A DNA stretch of 64,000 bases from Coriobacteriaceae bacterium (GTDB taxonomy: Bacteria; Actinomycetota; Coriobacteriia; Coriobacteriales; Coriobacteriaceae), in assembly GCA_902399975.1 (NCBI GenBank), contig CABOHA010000005.1:62001-126000 (forward strand). The letters run 5' to 3'. The position numbers were made by a program, and so were the translations under genes. The notes beneath the pieces were generated by a model. That model was not told the DNA's origin. It saw nothing but the letters and a program-made list of their open reading frames with translations, and made no database searches. Numbering within the stretch: the stretch's first letter is position 1; the number at the start of each line of letters is the position of its first letter. Positions 1 to 7,743 of this stretch are shown one piece after another.

Positions 1-63
1 AGCTTTACCGCCGGCGCCACCGCGCGCGAACGCAACGATCAGGTAGGAGGACATCGTGCCTAA
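1..63 (+). CDS. Y-family DNA polymerase (UmuC/DinB-like), C-terminal end only
   Basis: Only the last 20 codons are in the window; the frame is open from base 1 to a TAA at 61-63. The tail contains ATARERNDQVGGHRA, which resembles the conserved end (GATTRERNGQIGGHKA type) of Y-family translesion polymerases that are encoded with YolD-like proteins. Its stop codon overlaps the start of the YolD-like gene at 56, which fits a translationally coupled lesion-bypass operon. The call rests on remembered family tail similarity and on the neighbour, as no catalytic residues are visible here. Confidence 0.75.
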   Translation, partial: SFTAGATARERNDQVGGHRA

Positions 64-481
64 GTCCCAACAACAGCCGATGCGGCCACCGACGCCTTTT
101 GAACGTCTAGCGGACCCCGAGGGAAGACGTCGATCCGCCGACCCCAAGCTCACCGCCAACGGCGCCGTCCGTGCCGGCCGTGCCGCGCAGTTTATGCCCT
201 TTGCCGCCCTCACGGGATACTACGAACTCGTGCGCAAGCAGGAAATCACCGTCGAGCCAAAACGTGAGCTCACGGAAGAAAAAGCCCTCGTGCTCTCTAA
301 AAAACTCGAGGGTCTCAGACGTGGCGACTTGGTTCATGTCACCTATTACGATACATACGGCTATCGCAGCCGCACCGGCATCCTCGACGAGGCGCTCCCC
401 GCCTTCAAGCTCCTCAAGCTCCGAGACATCGCCATCGACTTCGACGACATCCAAGACATCGAGCTGCGCGGACGAGCCTAG
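56..481 (+). CDS. YolD-like protein, partner of a Y-family polymerase
   Basis: This is a 141-residue soluble protein. The segment AAQFMPFAALTGYYELVR (about residues 43-60) is typical of YolD-like proteins found beside UV-repair polymerases. After it comes a charged helix with EKRELTEE-type residues, then a small beta-rich domain (residues 85-135) similar to the YolD WYL-like/SH3-like end. It starts at GTG 56, seven bases after a strong AGGTAGGAGG ribosome site. The gene overlaps the polymerase stop by 8 bases, so the two are probably co-translated. The role of YolD proteins is not firmly known; a link to translesion synthesis is inferred from synteny. Confidence 0.85.
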   Translation: MPKSQQQPMRPPTPFERLADPEGRRRSADPKLTANGAVRAGRAAQFMPFAALTGYYELVRKQEITVEPKRELTEEKALVLSKKLEGLRRGDLVHVTYYDTYGYRSRTGILDEALPAFKLLKLRDIAIDFDDIQDIELRGRA

Positions 482-507
482 CCAAGGAAGCGCACCCAGA
501 GCGACGC

Positions 508-891
508 TTACAGCGTCATGACGTAGTAACCCGCATCTCTCACGGCAGTCTCAAGGACACCGCGATTGATCGGCCGCTTGGAGCGCACACGCGCTGTGTG
601 GTCCGCGTACGTTACCGTAGCCCACACACCATCCAGCGCATTGAGGGCATTGGCTACGTTCTGAGCGCAGCCGTCACAGCTCATGCCGCCGATGAGCAGC
701 TCATCGCTATAGGGATAGTGCGACGCATCGGTATCCACCACAACAACCTTTTTGGCCTTCTTGCCGCTCGCACCATCGCTGCAACAACTCTTCCCGTGTG
801 TCGAAGCGGCAATGCGACGCAGTCCAAAAAACATGCCGACGGCAATGACGGCCAGCACGATGAGATTCGCAGGGTTGAGCAAGTCACTCAT
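508..891 (-). CDS. Membrane-anchored heavy-metal-associated (HMA) domain protein
   Basis: This 127-residue protein has one N-terminal membrane helix (about residues 5-25), then a short linker with SCCSD, a Lys-rich stretch, and a C-terminal HMA fold. The HMA metal site is GGMSCDGCAQNV, i.e. the MxCxxC motif of copper chaperones and P-type ATPase N-domains. The N-terminal part resembles FeoB-associated Cys-rich membrane peptides, so the protein looks like a fusion of an anchor with a CopZ-like domain. ATG 891 is preferred over an in-frame TTG at 906 because AAAGGGGAG sits just upstream. A CsoR-like palindrome lies about 30 bases upstream, which supports copper-responsive control. Copper is the likely ligand, by family and operator. 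Confidence 0.8.
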   Translation of the reverse strand: MSDLLNPANLIVLAVIAVGMFFGLRRIAASTHGKSCCSDGASGKKAKKVVVVDTDASHYPYSDELLIGGMSCDGCAQNVANALNALDGVWATVTYADHTARVRSKRPINRGVLETAVRDAGYYVMTL

Positions 892-920
892 GCGCTCCCC
901 TTTCAAGTAGCACTATCTAG

Positions 921-937
921 ATACCCCCATGGGGTGT
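921..937 (-). promoter_or_regulatory. CsoR-like copper operator
   Basis: The sequence ATACCCCCATGGGGTGT is a near-perfect palindrome with C-run/G-run arms, as in CsoR boxes of copZA/copA promoters. It lies immediately upstream of the HMA-domain gene on the minus strand. No csoR gene is in the window. Binding is inferred from the pattern. Confidence 0.6.
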
Positions 938-1065
938 CTCCATCTTAACCCAAAATCATGTCTGTTCGGTCAATTAGTTTCCCTCTTCAAACTTTTTTGT
1001 TGACCATGGCTTACTTTCGTGTATAAGTTTTCCTAGGCTAACAGTTTAGATCCGTAAGGAGCGCC

Positions 1066-1770
1066 GTGACTCGAACCATAGACATCCCAACGTTTCAGGC
1101 AGCAGTCGTGCGCAACTGCTCTCCCACGCTCGCGGGCATCAAGCCGGCATCGCTCTTTACCTATCCAGGCACCTACGCCCACGGGGACGGCTCGACCACA
1201 ACCGAAACCATCGCAGAACGCCGAGCACGCCTGCTCAACGTTATCGCCCAGTGCAATCGCGAGCTTGACCCGCTCGGCATCCACCTGAGTGTTTTGGTCT
1301 GGCGGCCCTGCGGAGCGCTCGTGTACGCGTACCGAGCCAAAAGCCTCACCACCTATTTCGCAGACCCTCGCGCCCAAACGGCGCTCACCTCGGAAGGCTA
1401 CGACACGAGAGACCTTTCGACATGCCTTGTGCATTTGGCATCACGCATCACGCTCGCGAGCAATAACGTCGCGGAATGCGCTTGTAGCCAGACTCGATGC
1501 GCACTACCCCAGCAAGCTAGCTGCAGCAACGACTGCACCTGCGAGTTTCCGCACGAAATAGGCTACTTCCTTGGATATCCCTACGACGACGTGCACGAGT
1601 TTATCGTCCAGCGCGGCGAGAACTACAAGGTCTTTGGGGCCTGGAAGGTCTACACGAATGTCGAGCAAGCGCTTGCGATGTTTGACGCCTACCGCGCTTG
1701 CACTCAATACCTCACCTTTGTCTATCAGCAGGGCTGCAGCTTGGCGCAACTTGCCCAGGCAACCCGATAG
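1066..1770 (+). CDS. DUF3793 family protein
   Basis: This 234-residue soluble protein matches DUF3793 by recognisable segments: NCSPTLAGIKPASLFTY near the N terminus, LVWRPCGALVYAYR in the middle, and FPHEIGYFLGYPYDDVHEFI followed by GENYKVFGAWKVY towards the C terminus. Four Cys residues between about 146 and 168 (ECACSQTRC, SNDCTC) could bind metal, but this is not established. It starts at GTG 1066 behind AAGGAG. The flavodoxin gene follows 46 bases downstream, a common neighbour of DUF3793 genes in anaerobes, so an iron- or redox-linked role is possible. The biochemical function of the family is unknown. Confidence 0.85.
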   Translation: MTRTIDIPTFQAAVVRNCSPTLAGIKPASLFTYPGTYAHGDGSTTTETIAERRARLLNVIAQCNRELDPLGIHLSVLVWRPCGALVYAYRAKSLTTYFADPRAQTALTSEGYDTRDLSTCLVHLASRITLASNNVAECACSQTRCALPQQASCSNDCTCEFPHEIGYFLGYPYDDVHEFIVQRGENYKVFGAWKVYTNVEQALAMFDAYRACTQYLTFVYQQGCSLAQLAQATR

Positions 1771-1816
1771 AACATAGAAGCCGCGGCAACCTGCCGCACA
1801 ACTGAAAGGACTCAAC

Positions 1817-2236
1817 ATGAGCAAGATCGCCGTCGTCTACTGGAGCGGCACGGGCAACACCGAGGCAATGGCAAACCTCGTCTCCGAAGGCGCCACGTCC
1901 GCGGGTGCCGAGGCTGAGGTCATCTCCTGCGCCGACTTCTCTGCCGACAAGGTCACCAACTATGACGCCTTCGCCTTCGGCTGCCCCGCCATGGGGTCCG
2001 AGGAGCTCGAGTACGACGAGTTCCAGCCGATGTGGGATGAGGTCAAGGAAGTCCTCGGCGACAAGAAGGTCGTCCTCTTTGGCTCCTATTCGTGGGCCGA
2101 GGGCGAGTGGATGGACAACTGGAAGGCCGACGCCGACGAGGCAGGTGTCAACGTCGTCGATTCCGTCATTTGCTACGACGCCCCCGACGATGAGGGCGAA
2201 GCGGCCTGCAAGGCCCTGGGAGCGGAGCTGGCCTAA
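1817..2236 (+). CDS. Flavodoxin
   Basis: This is a short-chain flavodoxin of 139 residues, a low-potential FMN electron carrier in the cytoplasm. The phosphate-binding loop SGTGNTE is at residues 10-16. The two FMN-ring loops are GCPAMGSEELE (about 55-65) and GSYSWAEGEWM (about 89-99), both typical of clostridial-type flavodoxins. The protein is very acidic, as expected. An AAAGGA site precedes ATG 1817. It probably forms an operon with the DUF3793 gene and ends at a bidirectional terminator at about 2305-2346. Its redox partners are not in the window. Confidence 0.93.
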   Translation: MSKIAVVYWSGTGNTEAMANLVSEGATSAGAEAEVISCADFSADKVTNYDAFAFGCPAMGSEELEYDEFQPMWDEVKEVLGDKKVVLFGSYSWAEGEWMDNWKADADEAGVNVVDSVICYDAPDDEGEAACKALGAELA

Positions 2237-2304
2237 CGAAGCCGCCAGAAAGTCGCAAGGCAACTAACAGCCGAGCACCGCACAACAACAGTCGCTCATG
2301 CCCA

Positions 2305-2346
2305 AACAAAAACGGGGGCCGGATACTATCCGATCCCCGTTTGTTA
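2305..2346. terminator. Bidirectional terminator between flavodoxin and ABC operon
   Basis: The hairpin has arms AACGGGG/CCCCGTT plus an inner CGGAT/ATCCG, with A-rich and T-rich tracts on its two sides. It separates the convergent flavodoxin and glnQ-like genes and can serve both. Confidence 0.8.
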
Positions 2347-2368
2347 TATCGACAATTTCGACGCGCCG

Positions 2369-3121
2369 CTACGAGATATTGCCCAAGAACGCCTTGGTGC
2401 GCTCGCTCTTGGGGTGGTCGAAGACCTCGCTCGGCGTACCCTCTTCCACAATGACGCCGCCATCCATAAAGACGACGCGGTCGGCGACATCGCGGGCAAA
2501 GCCCATCTCGTGCGTCACGACGATCATGGTCATGCCGTCGCGTGCCAGGTCGCGCATGACACCCAGGACGTCGCGCACGAGCTCGGGGTCGAGCGCCGAG
2601 GTGGCCTCGTCAAAGAGCATGACGTGCGGGTTCATCGACAGGGCGCGGGCGATGGCAACGCGCTGCTGCTGACCGCCCGAGAGCTGGCTCGGCATAAAGT
2701 CGATACGCTCGGCAAGACCGACCTTGGTCAGCTCCTCGACGGCAATTTTCTCGGCCTCTTCCTTGCTGCGCTTGAGCACCTTCTGCTGCGCGAGCATGAC
2801 GTTCTTTTTGACTGAGAGGTGCGGGAACAAATTGAACTGCTGGAACACCATACCCAGATGCGTGCGCACCTTGTTAAGATCGACGCCCTTGGCGCACACG
2901 CCCACACCCTCAACGACAATCGAGCCACTCGTGGGATGCTCAAGACGGTTGATGCAGCGAAGCATCGTCGACTTACCCGAGCCCGAGGGACCCAGAACTA
3001 CGACAACCTCGCCCTTGTGCACATCCAGATCGATATCGCGCAGGACCACGTTATCGCCAAAGGCCTTCTGGAGGTTCTTGATGCTGACGACGACCTCGTT
3101 CGAGTTATTGGTTTCGCTCAT
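2369..3121 (-). CDS. Polar amino-acid ABC transporter, ATP-binding protein (GlnQ-like)
   Basis: This 250-residue ATPase energises import of a polar amino acid. Walker A is GPSGSGKST (about residues 44-52), the Q-loop region is [15 protein letters not shown], the signature is LSGGQQQR, Walker B is [12 protein letters not shown], and the H-loop is VTHEMGFA. These are the hallmarks of the GlnQ/HisP/ArtP (PAAT) group. It is last in an SBP-permease-ATPase operon, 12 bases after the permease stop, with AGGAGG upstream of its ATG. The substrate cannot be read from the ATPase. Glutamine, cystine or another polar amino acid are all possible. Confidence 0.93.
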   Translation of the reverse strand: MSETNNSNEVVVSIKNLQKAFGDNVVLRDIDLDVHKGEVVVVLGPSGSGKSTMLRCINRLEHPTSGSIVVEGVGVCAKGVDLNKVRTHLGMVFQQFNLFPHLSVKKNVMLAQQKVLKRSKEEAEKIAVEELTKVGLAERIDFMPSQLSGGQQQRVAIARALSMNPHVMLFDEATSALDPELVRDVLGVMRDLARDGMTMIVVTHEMGFARDVADRVVFMDGGVIVEEGTPSEVFDHPKSERTKAFLGNIS

Positions 3122-3133
3122 GATAGGACCTCC

Positions 3134-4495
3134 TTACAGACCGGCGATGTGATCGGCGGGCGTCGCGACGACCTGTCCGGCGCTCTTGGCGGGACGCTTC
3201 TTCTTAGTTTCGGCCGTGCCCAAAAGCCTCGCCTCAAGGCCGCTCACCAAGCGAGCGAGCGGCAGGGTGATGACCAGATAGAACAGGGCGGCAACCACGT
3301 ACGGTGTAATAGAGCCCGTCGTGGCCACGATGGTGCGGGCGTTCATGACGATCTCGACCACGCCCACGGCCGCGAGCAGCGACGTATCCTTGTAAAGCAG
3401 GATGAACTCACTGGTCAACGTTGGCAGGACATTGCGGAACGTCTGCGGAATCATAACGTAGAGCAGTGTCTGGAAGGCGTTCATGCCCAGCGAGCGCGCA
3501 GCCTCGTTCTGGCCCTTGGGGATCGACTGAATACCGGCACGGAAGATCTCGCACAGGTAGGCGGACGAGTTCATGGCCATGACGATGACGCCCAGCACAT
3601 AGTCGTCAACCTTGACGCCGGCCAGCGGCAGGCCAAAGAACGCGATGTAGATCTGCAGGAACGCCGGCGTACCGCGAATGATATTCACATAGATACCGGC
3701 AAGGCAACGCAGGATGCGCGACTTGGAGATGCGCATGAGCGACAGGGCGAAACCAAAGGGAATTGCCAGCGGAAACGCCACGAGCACGATCGAGAGCGAC
3801 ATGAGGAAGCCTTTGAAGACGATCGGCAGGCTCTGGACCAAAATGACCGGGTTCAGGAACAGGCGAAGGAACATGTTGGAATTCCATGCCTCGACCCACG
3901 GCTGCTCCTTAAGGTCGGCCAGGAAGTTATCGAATGCCGTCACGCCCTTGATCTCCACCGACGGAATCTTGGAGATCTTCTTGGTCGAACCATCGGCCAA
4001 AGTGTAGGTGCCGCTAAAGGCCTCGTCGCCGCCCTCGACGGGGAAGGTCACGCCGTAGACCTCGACACGGAAATAACCGCCGGCGGGCGCCGTCTCACCA
4101 AAATCGATCTTGAGCGTCTGGCCGTCGACCTTGCACGTAGGCTTCATGGGCGTACGGTCCATAAGGTCATCGCCCGAGAGCATCGTCAGACGCGTGTCGT
4201 CCGCACCAAAGGTCGTGCCATCGACAAACGTCAGCGAAAGACCACTCAGTTCCTCATCGGCATCGGCCTGGACCTCCCAAGTGATACGAGTCTCGGTGCC
4301 ACCGACCACGTCGCTACCCGAACCGGTATTGGGTCGGGCGGTAATCTTTGCGGTCTCAAGTGCCTGAGCAGTCGAGGGCACGCAGGCCCCCGCGCATACC
4401 AGGGCGAGCGCCACAGCCAGGGCACAGGCCAGCTTTTGGAGCATCGAGGGCAGTGGATGGCTCTTGCCCATGGCTCCTTGGTTCAATCGAGACAA
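3134..4495 (-). CDS. Polar amino-acid ABC permease with an N-terminal extracytoplasmic domain
   Basis: The 453-residue protein begins with a signal-like helix (residues 18-40, ending near STAQA). About 150 residues of beta-rich, non-membrane sequence follow, and then a standard HisM/GlnP-type permease (about residues 205-425). The EAA loop is visible as EAARSLGMNAFQTLLYVMIPQ. Ordinary permeases of this family are about 220 residues, so the first half is an added, presumably cell-surface, domain of unknown fold. The start is uncertain: TTG 4495 has AGGAG five bases upstream, and ATG 4471 has AAGGAG only two bases upstream, so the TTG is chosen. It lies between the SBP and ATPase genes and shares their substrate. 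Confidence 0.88.
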   Translation of the reverse strand: MSRLNQGAMGKSHPLPSMLQKLACALAVALALVCAGACVPSTAQALETAKITARPNTGSGSDVVGGTETRITWEVQADADEELSGLSLTFVDGTTFGADDTRLTMLSGDDLMDRTPMKPTCKVDGQTLKIDFGETAPAGGYFRVEVYGVTFPVEGGDEAFSGTYTLADGSTKKISKIPSVEIKGVTAFDNFLADLKEQPWVEAWNSNMFLRLFLNPVILVQSLPIVFKGFLMSLSIVLVAFPLAIPFGFALSLMRISKSRILRCLAGIYVNIIRGTPAFLQIYIAFFGLPLAGVKVDDYVLGVIVMAMNSSAYLCEIFRAGIQSIPKGQNEAARSLGMNAFQTLLYVMIPQTFRNVLPTLTSEFILLYKDTSLLAAVGVVEIVMNARTIVATTGSITPYVVAALFYLVITLPLARLVSGLEARLLGTAETKKKRPAKSAGQVVATPADHIAGL

Positions 4496-4552
4496 GGTGG
4501 CTCCTAACGTTTAAGTTGCCGACATAACGGGGCGGGATGACGCCCATTCAAG

Positions 4553-4590
4553 AAACGCAAAGGCCCTCTCCGCCAAAACGGAAAGGGCCC
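4553..4590 (-). terminator. Intra-operon hairpin after the binding-protein gene
   Basis: On the minus strand the stem GGCCCTTTCCG/CGGAGAGGGCC is followed by TTTGCGTTT. It sits between the SBP stop (4612) and the permease start. It is probably a partial terminator that lets more binding protein than permease be made. Confidence 0.65.
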
Positions 4591-4611
4591 GCGTGCAATC
4601 AAGTAGCTATT

Positions 4612-5472
4612 TTACTTGATGTTGTACTTAGCCATAAGGGCGTCAACGGTACCGTCATCGGTCAGGTCCTTGATGGCCTGGTTGACGTCGTCCTTGAGCT
4701 TAGTGTTGCCCTGGTTGATGGCGATGGCGTACTCCTCGCCGGTGCTGATCTGCTTGATGGTCTGGCAGGTGTTGAACTGCTCGGCGGTCAGCTGGCTGGC
4801 GACGGAGCGGTTGGTCACCACGGCGTCACCCTTATCGGACTGTAGGGCGCTGAAGCACTCGGTAGCGTCCTTATAGGGAACGATCTTGGCCTTGGGGAAG
4901 TTCTCCTGAGCAAAGGCCTCGGCGGTCGAACCGGACTGAACGATGATCGTGGCGTCGGCATTGTTGAGCTTCTCGCTGTAGTTATCGGCCGTAATGTCGG
5001 TGTTATCGACCTTGGTCACGACAGCCTGATCGTCCATGTAGTAAGAGTCGGAGAAAGTGACTTCCTTCTCACGCTCGGGTGTGTCAGTGATAGCCGCAAT
5101 GGCGACGTCGTACTTGGCGCCCGAAGCAACGCCGGGGACGAGCGTGTCGAAGTCGTTGTTGACGTACTCGACATCCAGACCCAGCTTGTCACCGATAGCC
5201 TTGATGAGCTCAAGGTCAAAGCCCTGGTAGTCGCCGTTGTCATCCTTGTACTCAAACGGCGCGTACTCGGCAGAGGTGCCGACGGTGAGCGTACCGTCCT
5301 TGACGAGTACATACTCCTTGGAGCCGTCGACCTTCTCGACCTTCGCGTTGTCAGAGCTGCTGGAACCGGCATCGGAACCAGAGGTGGCGTTGGACGAACC
5401 ACAGCCCGTCAGTGCAAGAGCGAGCGCCATGGCGCCCGTGGCTGCAAACGCGCCAAGCTTCTTGAGCTTCAT
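4612..5472 (-). CDS. Polar amino-acid ABC transporter, substrate-binding lipoprotein
   Basis: This 286-residue lipoprotein has a signal peptide ending in the lipobox LTGC (Cys at about 24) and a Ser/Gly-rich linker, then a SBP_bac_3 domain. Family motifs are VGTSAEYAPFEY, QGFDLELIKAIGDKLG, YDVAIAAITDTPEREKEVTFSDSY (part) and the C-terminal NQAIKDLTDDGTVDALMAKY. It captures the substrate outside the membrane for the permease and ATPase encoded downstream. ATG 5472 is preceded by GGAAGGAG; upstream in-frame codons lack a ribosome site. The specific amino acid is unknown. Confidence 0.92.
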   Translation of the reverse strand: MKLKKLGAFAATGAMALALALTGCGSSNATSGSDAGSSSSDNAKVEKVDGSKEYVLVKDGTLTVGTSAEYAPFEYKDDNGDYQGFDLELIKAIGDKLGLDVEYVNNDFDTLVPGVASGAKYDVAIAAITDTPEREKEVTFSDSYYMDDQAVVTKVDNTDITADNYSEKLNNADATIIVQSGSTAEAFAQENFPKAKIVPYKDATECFSALQSDKGDAVVTNRSVASQLTAEQFNTCQTIKQISTGEEYAIAINQGNTKLKDDVNQAIKDLTDDGTVDALMAKYNIK

Positions 5473-5619
5473 AATCAGTCTCCTTCCAGTGACCCCGTTT
5501 GATTCAGAGGTCTGCAAAAACTGTTGGCTATTATGCACCCGGAATTACAATTCTGCAATGAGAAAACTGATTGAAACAAACCCATAACGTGAATGGAATA
5601 CTCCACTTAGCAACAGTCA

Positions 5620-6486
5620 TTACTGCTGCAATGACCTTAACATTTTGATTTCAGCTGCATAACCTGCAAGTTCGTTCGGCGTCTCCAAAATAAATGGAAG
5701 TGCACGCAAGCGGCTATTCGATACAATATTCTGCATAACCTGCATACCGCCGCCAAACTCTTCACTACCCAGGTAGCCCTTGCCGATGCACTCGTGGCGA
5801 TCCTTATGGGCGCCGCAGGGGTTCTTGGAGTCATTGATATGCACGGCGCGCAAGCGCTCGATACCCACCACGCGGTCGAACTCGTCGAGTACGCCGTCAA
5901 GATCATGGATGATGTCGTAGCCGGCATCGCTCACATGGCAGGTGTCCAAACAAACGCCCAGCTTATCGGACAGCTCTGGGCACTTGGCGGCAACGCCCTC
6001 GATAATGCGCGCCAGTTCTTCAAAGCTACGGCCCACCTCGGTGCCCTTGCCCGCCATGGTCTCAAGCAATACCGTCGTCTGCTGTCCCTCAAACATCACC
6101 TGGCACAGCGTGTCGACAATCATCTGAATGCCGGCGTCTGCCCCCTGTCCCACATGCGCACCGGGATGGAAGTTGTAGTAGTTGCCGGGCAGTGCTTCCA
6201 GACGCTGCAAATCTTCCGCCATAGCCTCCAAGGCAAACTCCCGCGCCCGCTCCTTAGCGGAGCAGGGGTTATAGGTATACGGGGCATGCGCCACCAGCGG
6301 TCCAAAGTCGTTTTGCGCCATAAGCTCGCGCAGAGCCGCCACGTCATCCATGTCAAGGTCTTTTGCCTTGCCACCGCGCGGGTTGCGCGTAAAGAACGCA
6401 AAGGTATTGGCACCAATGGACAACGCCGTCTCCCCCATTGCCCGATAGCCCTTCGTCGTCGAAAGATGACACCCGATCGTCAGCAT
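5620..6486 (-). CDS. nfo: Endonuclease IV (AP endonuclease)
   Basis: This 288-residue TIM-barrel enzyme cleaves DNA at abasic sites during base excision repair. Trinuclear zinc ligands are recognisable: His in VAHAPY, His in [12 protein letters not shown], Glu in [10 protein letters not shown], Asp/His in [13 protein letters not shown], His in RAVHINDSK with GAHKDRHE, and Glu in PFILETP. Length and motif order match Nfo. ATG 6486 follows GAGGGGGAG with good spacing and is chosen over a TTG six bases upstream. A 63-bp hairpin element at 6507-6569 lies directly upstream of the ribosome site and may affect expression. Confidence 0.95.
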   Translation of the reverse strand: MLTIGCHLSTTKGYRAMGETALSIGANTFAFFTRNPRGGKAKDLDMDDVAALRELMAQNDFGPLVAHAPYTYNPCSAKERAREFALEAMAEDLQRLEALPGNYYNFHPGAHVGQGADAGIQMIVDTLCQVMFEGQQTTVLLETMAGKGTEVGRSFEELARIIEGVAAKCPELSDKLGVCLDTCHVSDAGYDIIHDLDGVLDEFDRVVGIERLRAVHINDSKNPCGAHKDRHECIGKGYLGSEEFGGGMQVMQNIVSNSRLRALPFILETPNELAGYAAEIKMLRSLQQ

Positions 6487-6506
6487 CTCCAACTCCCCCT
6501 CATCAG

Positions 6507-6590
6507 TTGCGGTGAAATACGGTCTATTGGTGCCTTATTTTGGCGCAAACAGACCGTATTCCACCGCAAGATATAAAAGGGGCATCAGGG
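6507..6590 (-). repeat. 63-bp hairpin repeat, copy 1, with conserved flank
   Basis: The core 6507-6569 has outer arms TTGCGGTGAAATA and TATTCCACCGCAA. The middle arms are CGGTCT/AGACCG. The apical segment contains GGCGCAAAC. An AT-rich flank with TATAAAAGGGGCATCAG follows to about 6590. The copy at 7666-7743 has the same length, ends, apical segment and flank but different middle arms. It lies between the Gfo/Idh stop and the nfo start. Confidence 0.85.
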
Positions 6591-6630
6591 GCAAGGTCCG
6601 CCGAGCCCCCTTGAGCACCAGCACCGCAGC

Positions 6631-7650
6631 CTAGAGCGTCAAGCGAATCGCATCGATAATCTGCGCACAGCGCTGCGTGGCGGCAAGAGGCATAACGGGG
6701 CTTTCAAGCTCTCCCGTCTGGACGAGCTGCGTCGCATGCTGAATTTCGCCGTAGAAATCATCGACCTCAAACGGGGCATTAATTTCGAGCATTCGTCCGT
6801 CGGAGTACTTCACATGGGCGAGCTCGGGGCGATGGAGGCGCTCGATTTCCACCGAACCCCGTTCGCAGGCAATCATTAAGCGGCTTTCATATGCTGCTTT
6901 GCCGTCGCACACCATATGAATGGGTATACCGCCGACACTCATATGGATCTCATCGGCCCAATCCACGCGGCCACCCGATACGTCACGCCAGCGAACTTCA
7001 CGAGACGAAACATCGCACGCACCCGCAAGAAGATCCTCAAACCACCCGACCGCGTAGCAGCCCATGTCATATAGACAGCCACCCTGCAACGGATCGAGCA
7101 GATAACTCGAAGGCGGCTGACCATAATCGAGTTTTTGCACGCTTTCGATCGAGACGATACGGCCAAGCTCGCCCGACGTAAGCAAACCCTTCACGCGAGT
7201 ATGCATCGGACAAAACCGATTCTTCATCGCCTCCATAAACAGTACGCCGCGCTCGCGAGAGGTGGAGGCAATCGATAGAGCCTCTTCCTCACTCAAAACG
7301 GCCGGTTTTTCGCACAGCACGGCCTTTCCCGCGCGCAGTGCCCGACAGACCCAATGCGCATGCATGCCATGTGGAAGAGCCAAGTAGATTGCGTCGACAT
7401 CGGGGTCGGCAATCAGCGCATCATAAGCCGCATCGCCGCTATCGTCAGTCGTGGCATAGCTGTGCGCGGCATCAATCGAAAACGCCCTGCAAAACTCCTC
7501 AACATGCGAAGGGGCGCGACCGGCGGCAGCCACAAGCCGCGCCCCGTCCACCTCCTTGAGCGACGATGCAAATCGATGCGAAATGTGCCCAGCGCCCAAA
7601 ACGCCCCAACGAACCTCGCGCAAATCATCACATGAATCCCGATGGCCCAC
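6631..7650 (-). CDS. Gfo/Idh/MocA family oxidoreductase
   Basis: This 339-residue NAD(P)-dependent dehydrogenase has an N-terminal Rossmann fold with GVLGAGHISHRF (about residues 17-28). The EKP catalytic-lysine motif is CEKPAVL (about 111-117). The C-terminal substrate-binding domain includes GCLYDMGCYAVGW, corresponding to the GGGxxxDxGxH/Y region. It resembles scyllo-inositol/dihydrodiol dehydrogenase-like members, but the substrate is not predictable. It starts at GTG 7650 with AAGGGGG upstream. It is flanked on both sides by copies of the 63-bp hairpin repeat. Confidence 0.88.
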   Translation of the reverse strand: MGHRDSCDDLREVRWGVLGAGHISHRFASSLKEVDGARLVAAAGRAPSHVEEFCRAFSIDAAHSYATTDDSGDAAYDALIADPDVDAIYLALPHGMHAHWVCRALRAGKAVLCEKPAVLSEEEALSIASTSRERGVLFMEAMKNRFCPMHTRVKGLLTSGELGRIVSIESVQKLDYGQPPSSYLLDPLQGGCLYDMGCYAVGWFEDLLAGACDVSSREVRWRDVSGGRVDWADEIHMSVGGIPIHMVCDGKAAYESRLMIACERGSVEIERLHRPELAHVKYSDGRMLEINAPFEVDDFYGEIQHATQLVQTGELESPVMPLAATQRCAQIIDAIRLTL

Positions 7651-7665
7651 GACAGCCCCCTTCAG

Positions 7666-7743
7666 TTGCGGTGGAATAGTTCCTGTTTAAGCCCCATTCT
7701 GCCGCAAACAGGAACTATTCCACCGCAAGTTATAAAAGGGTCA
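7666..7743 (-). repeat. 63-bp hairpin repeat, copy 2, with conserved flank
   Basis: The core 7666-7728 has arms TTGCGGTGGAATA/TATTCCACCGCAA and middle arms GTTCCTG/CAGGAAC. The apical segment has GCCCCATTCTGCCGCAAAC. The flank TATAAAAGGGTCATGAG runs into the end of the aldo/keto reductase gene. The arms pair perfectly. It sits just upstream of the ribosome site of the Gfo/Idh gene. Confidence 0.85.

Noticed and set aside
2819-4507. 562-codon plus-strand frame opposite the amino-acid permease
   Set aside because: Antisense shadow; Gln/His/Arg-rich with no domain.
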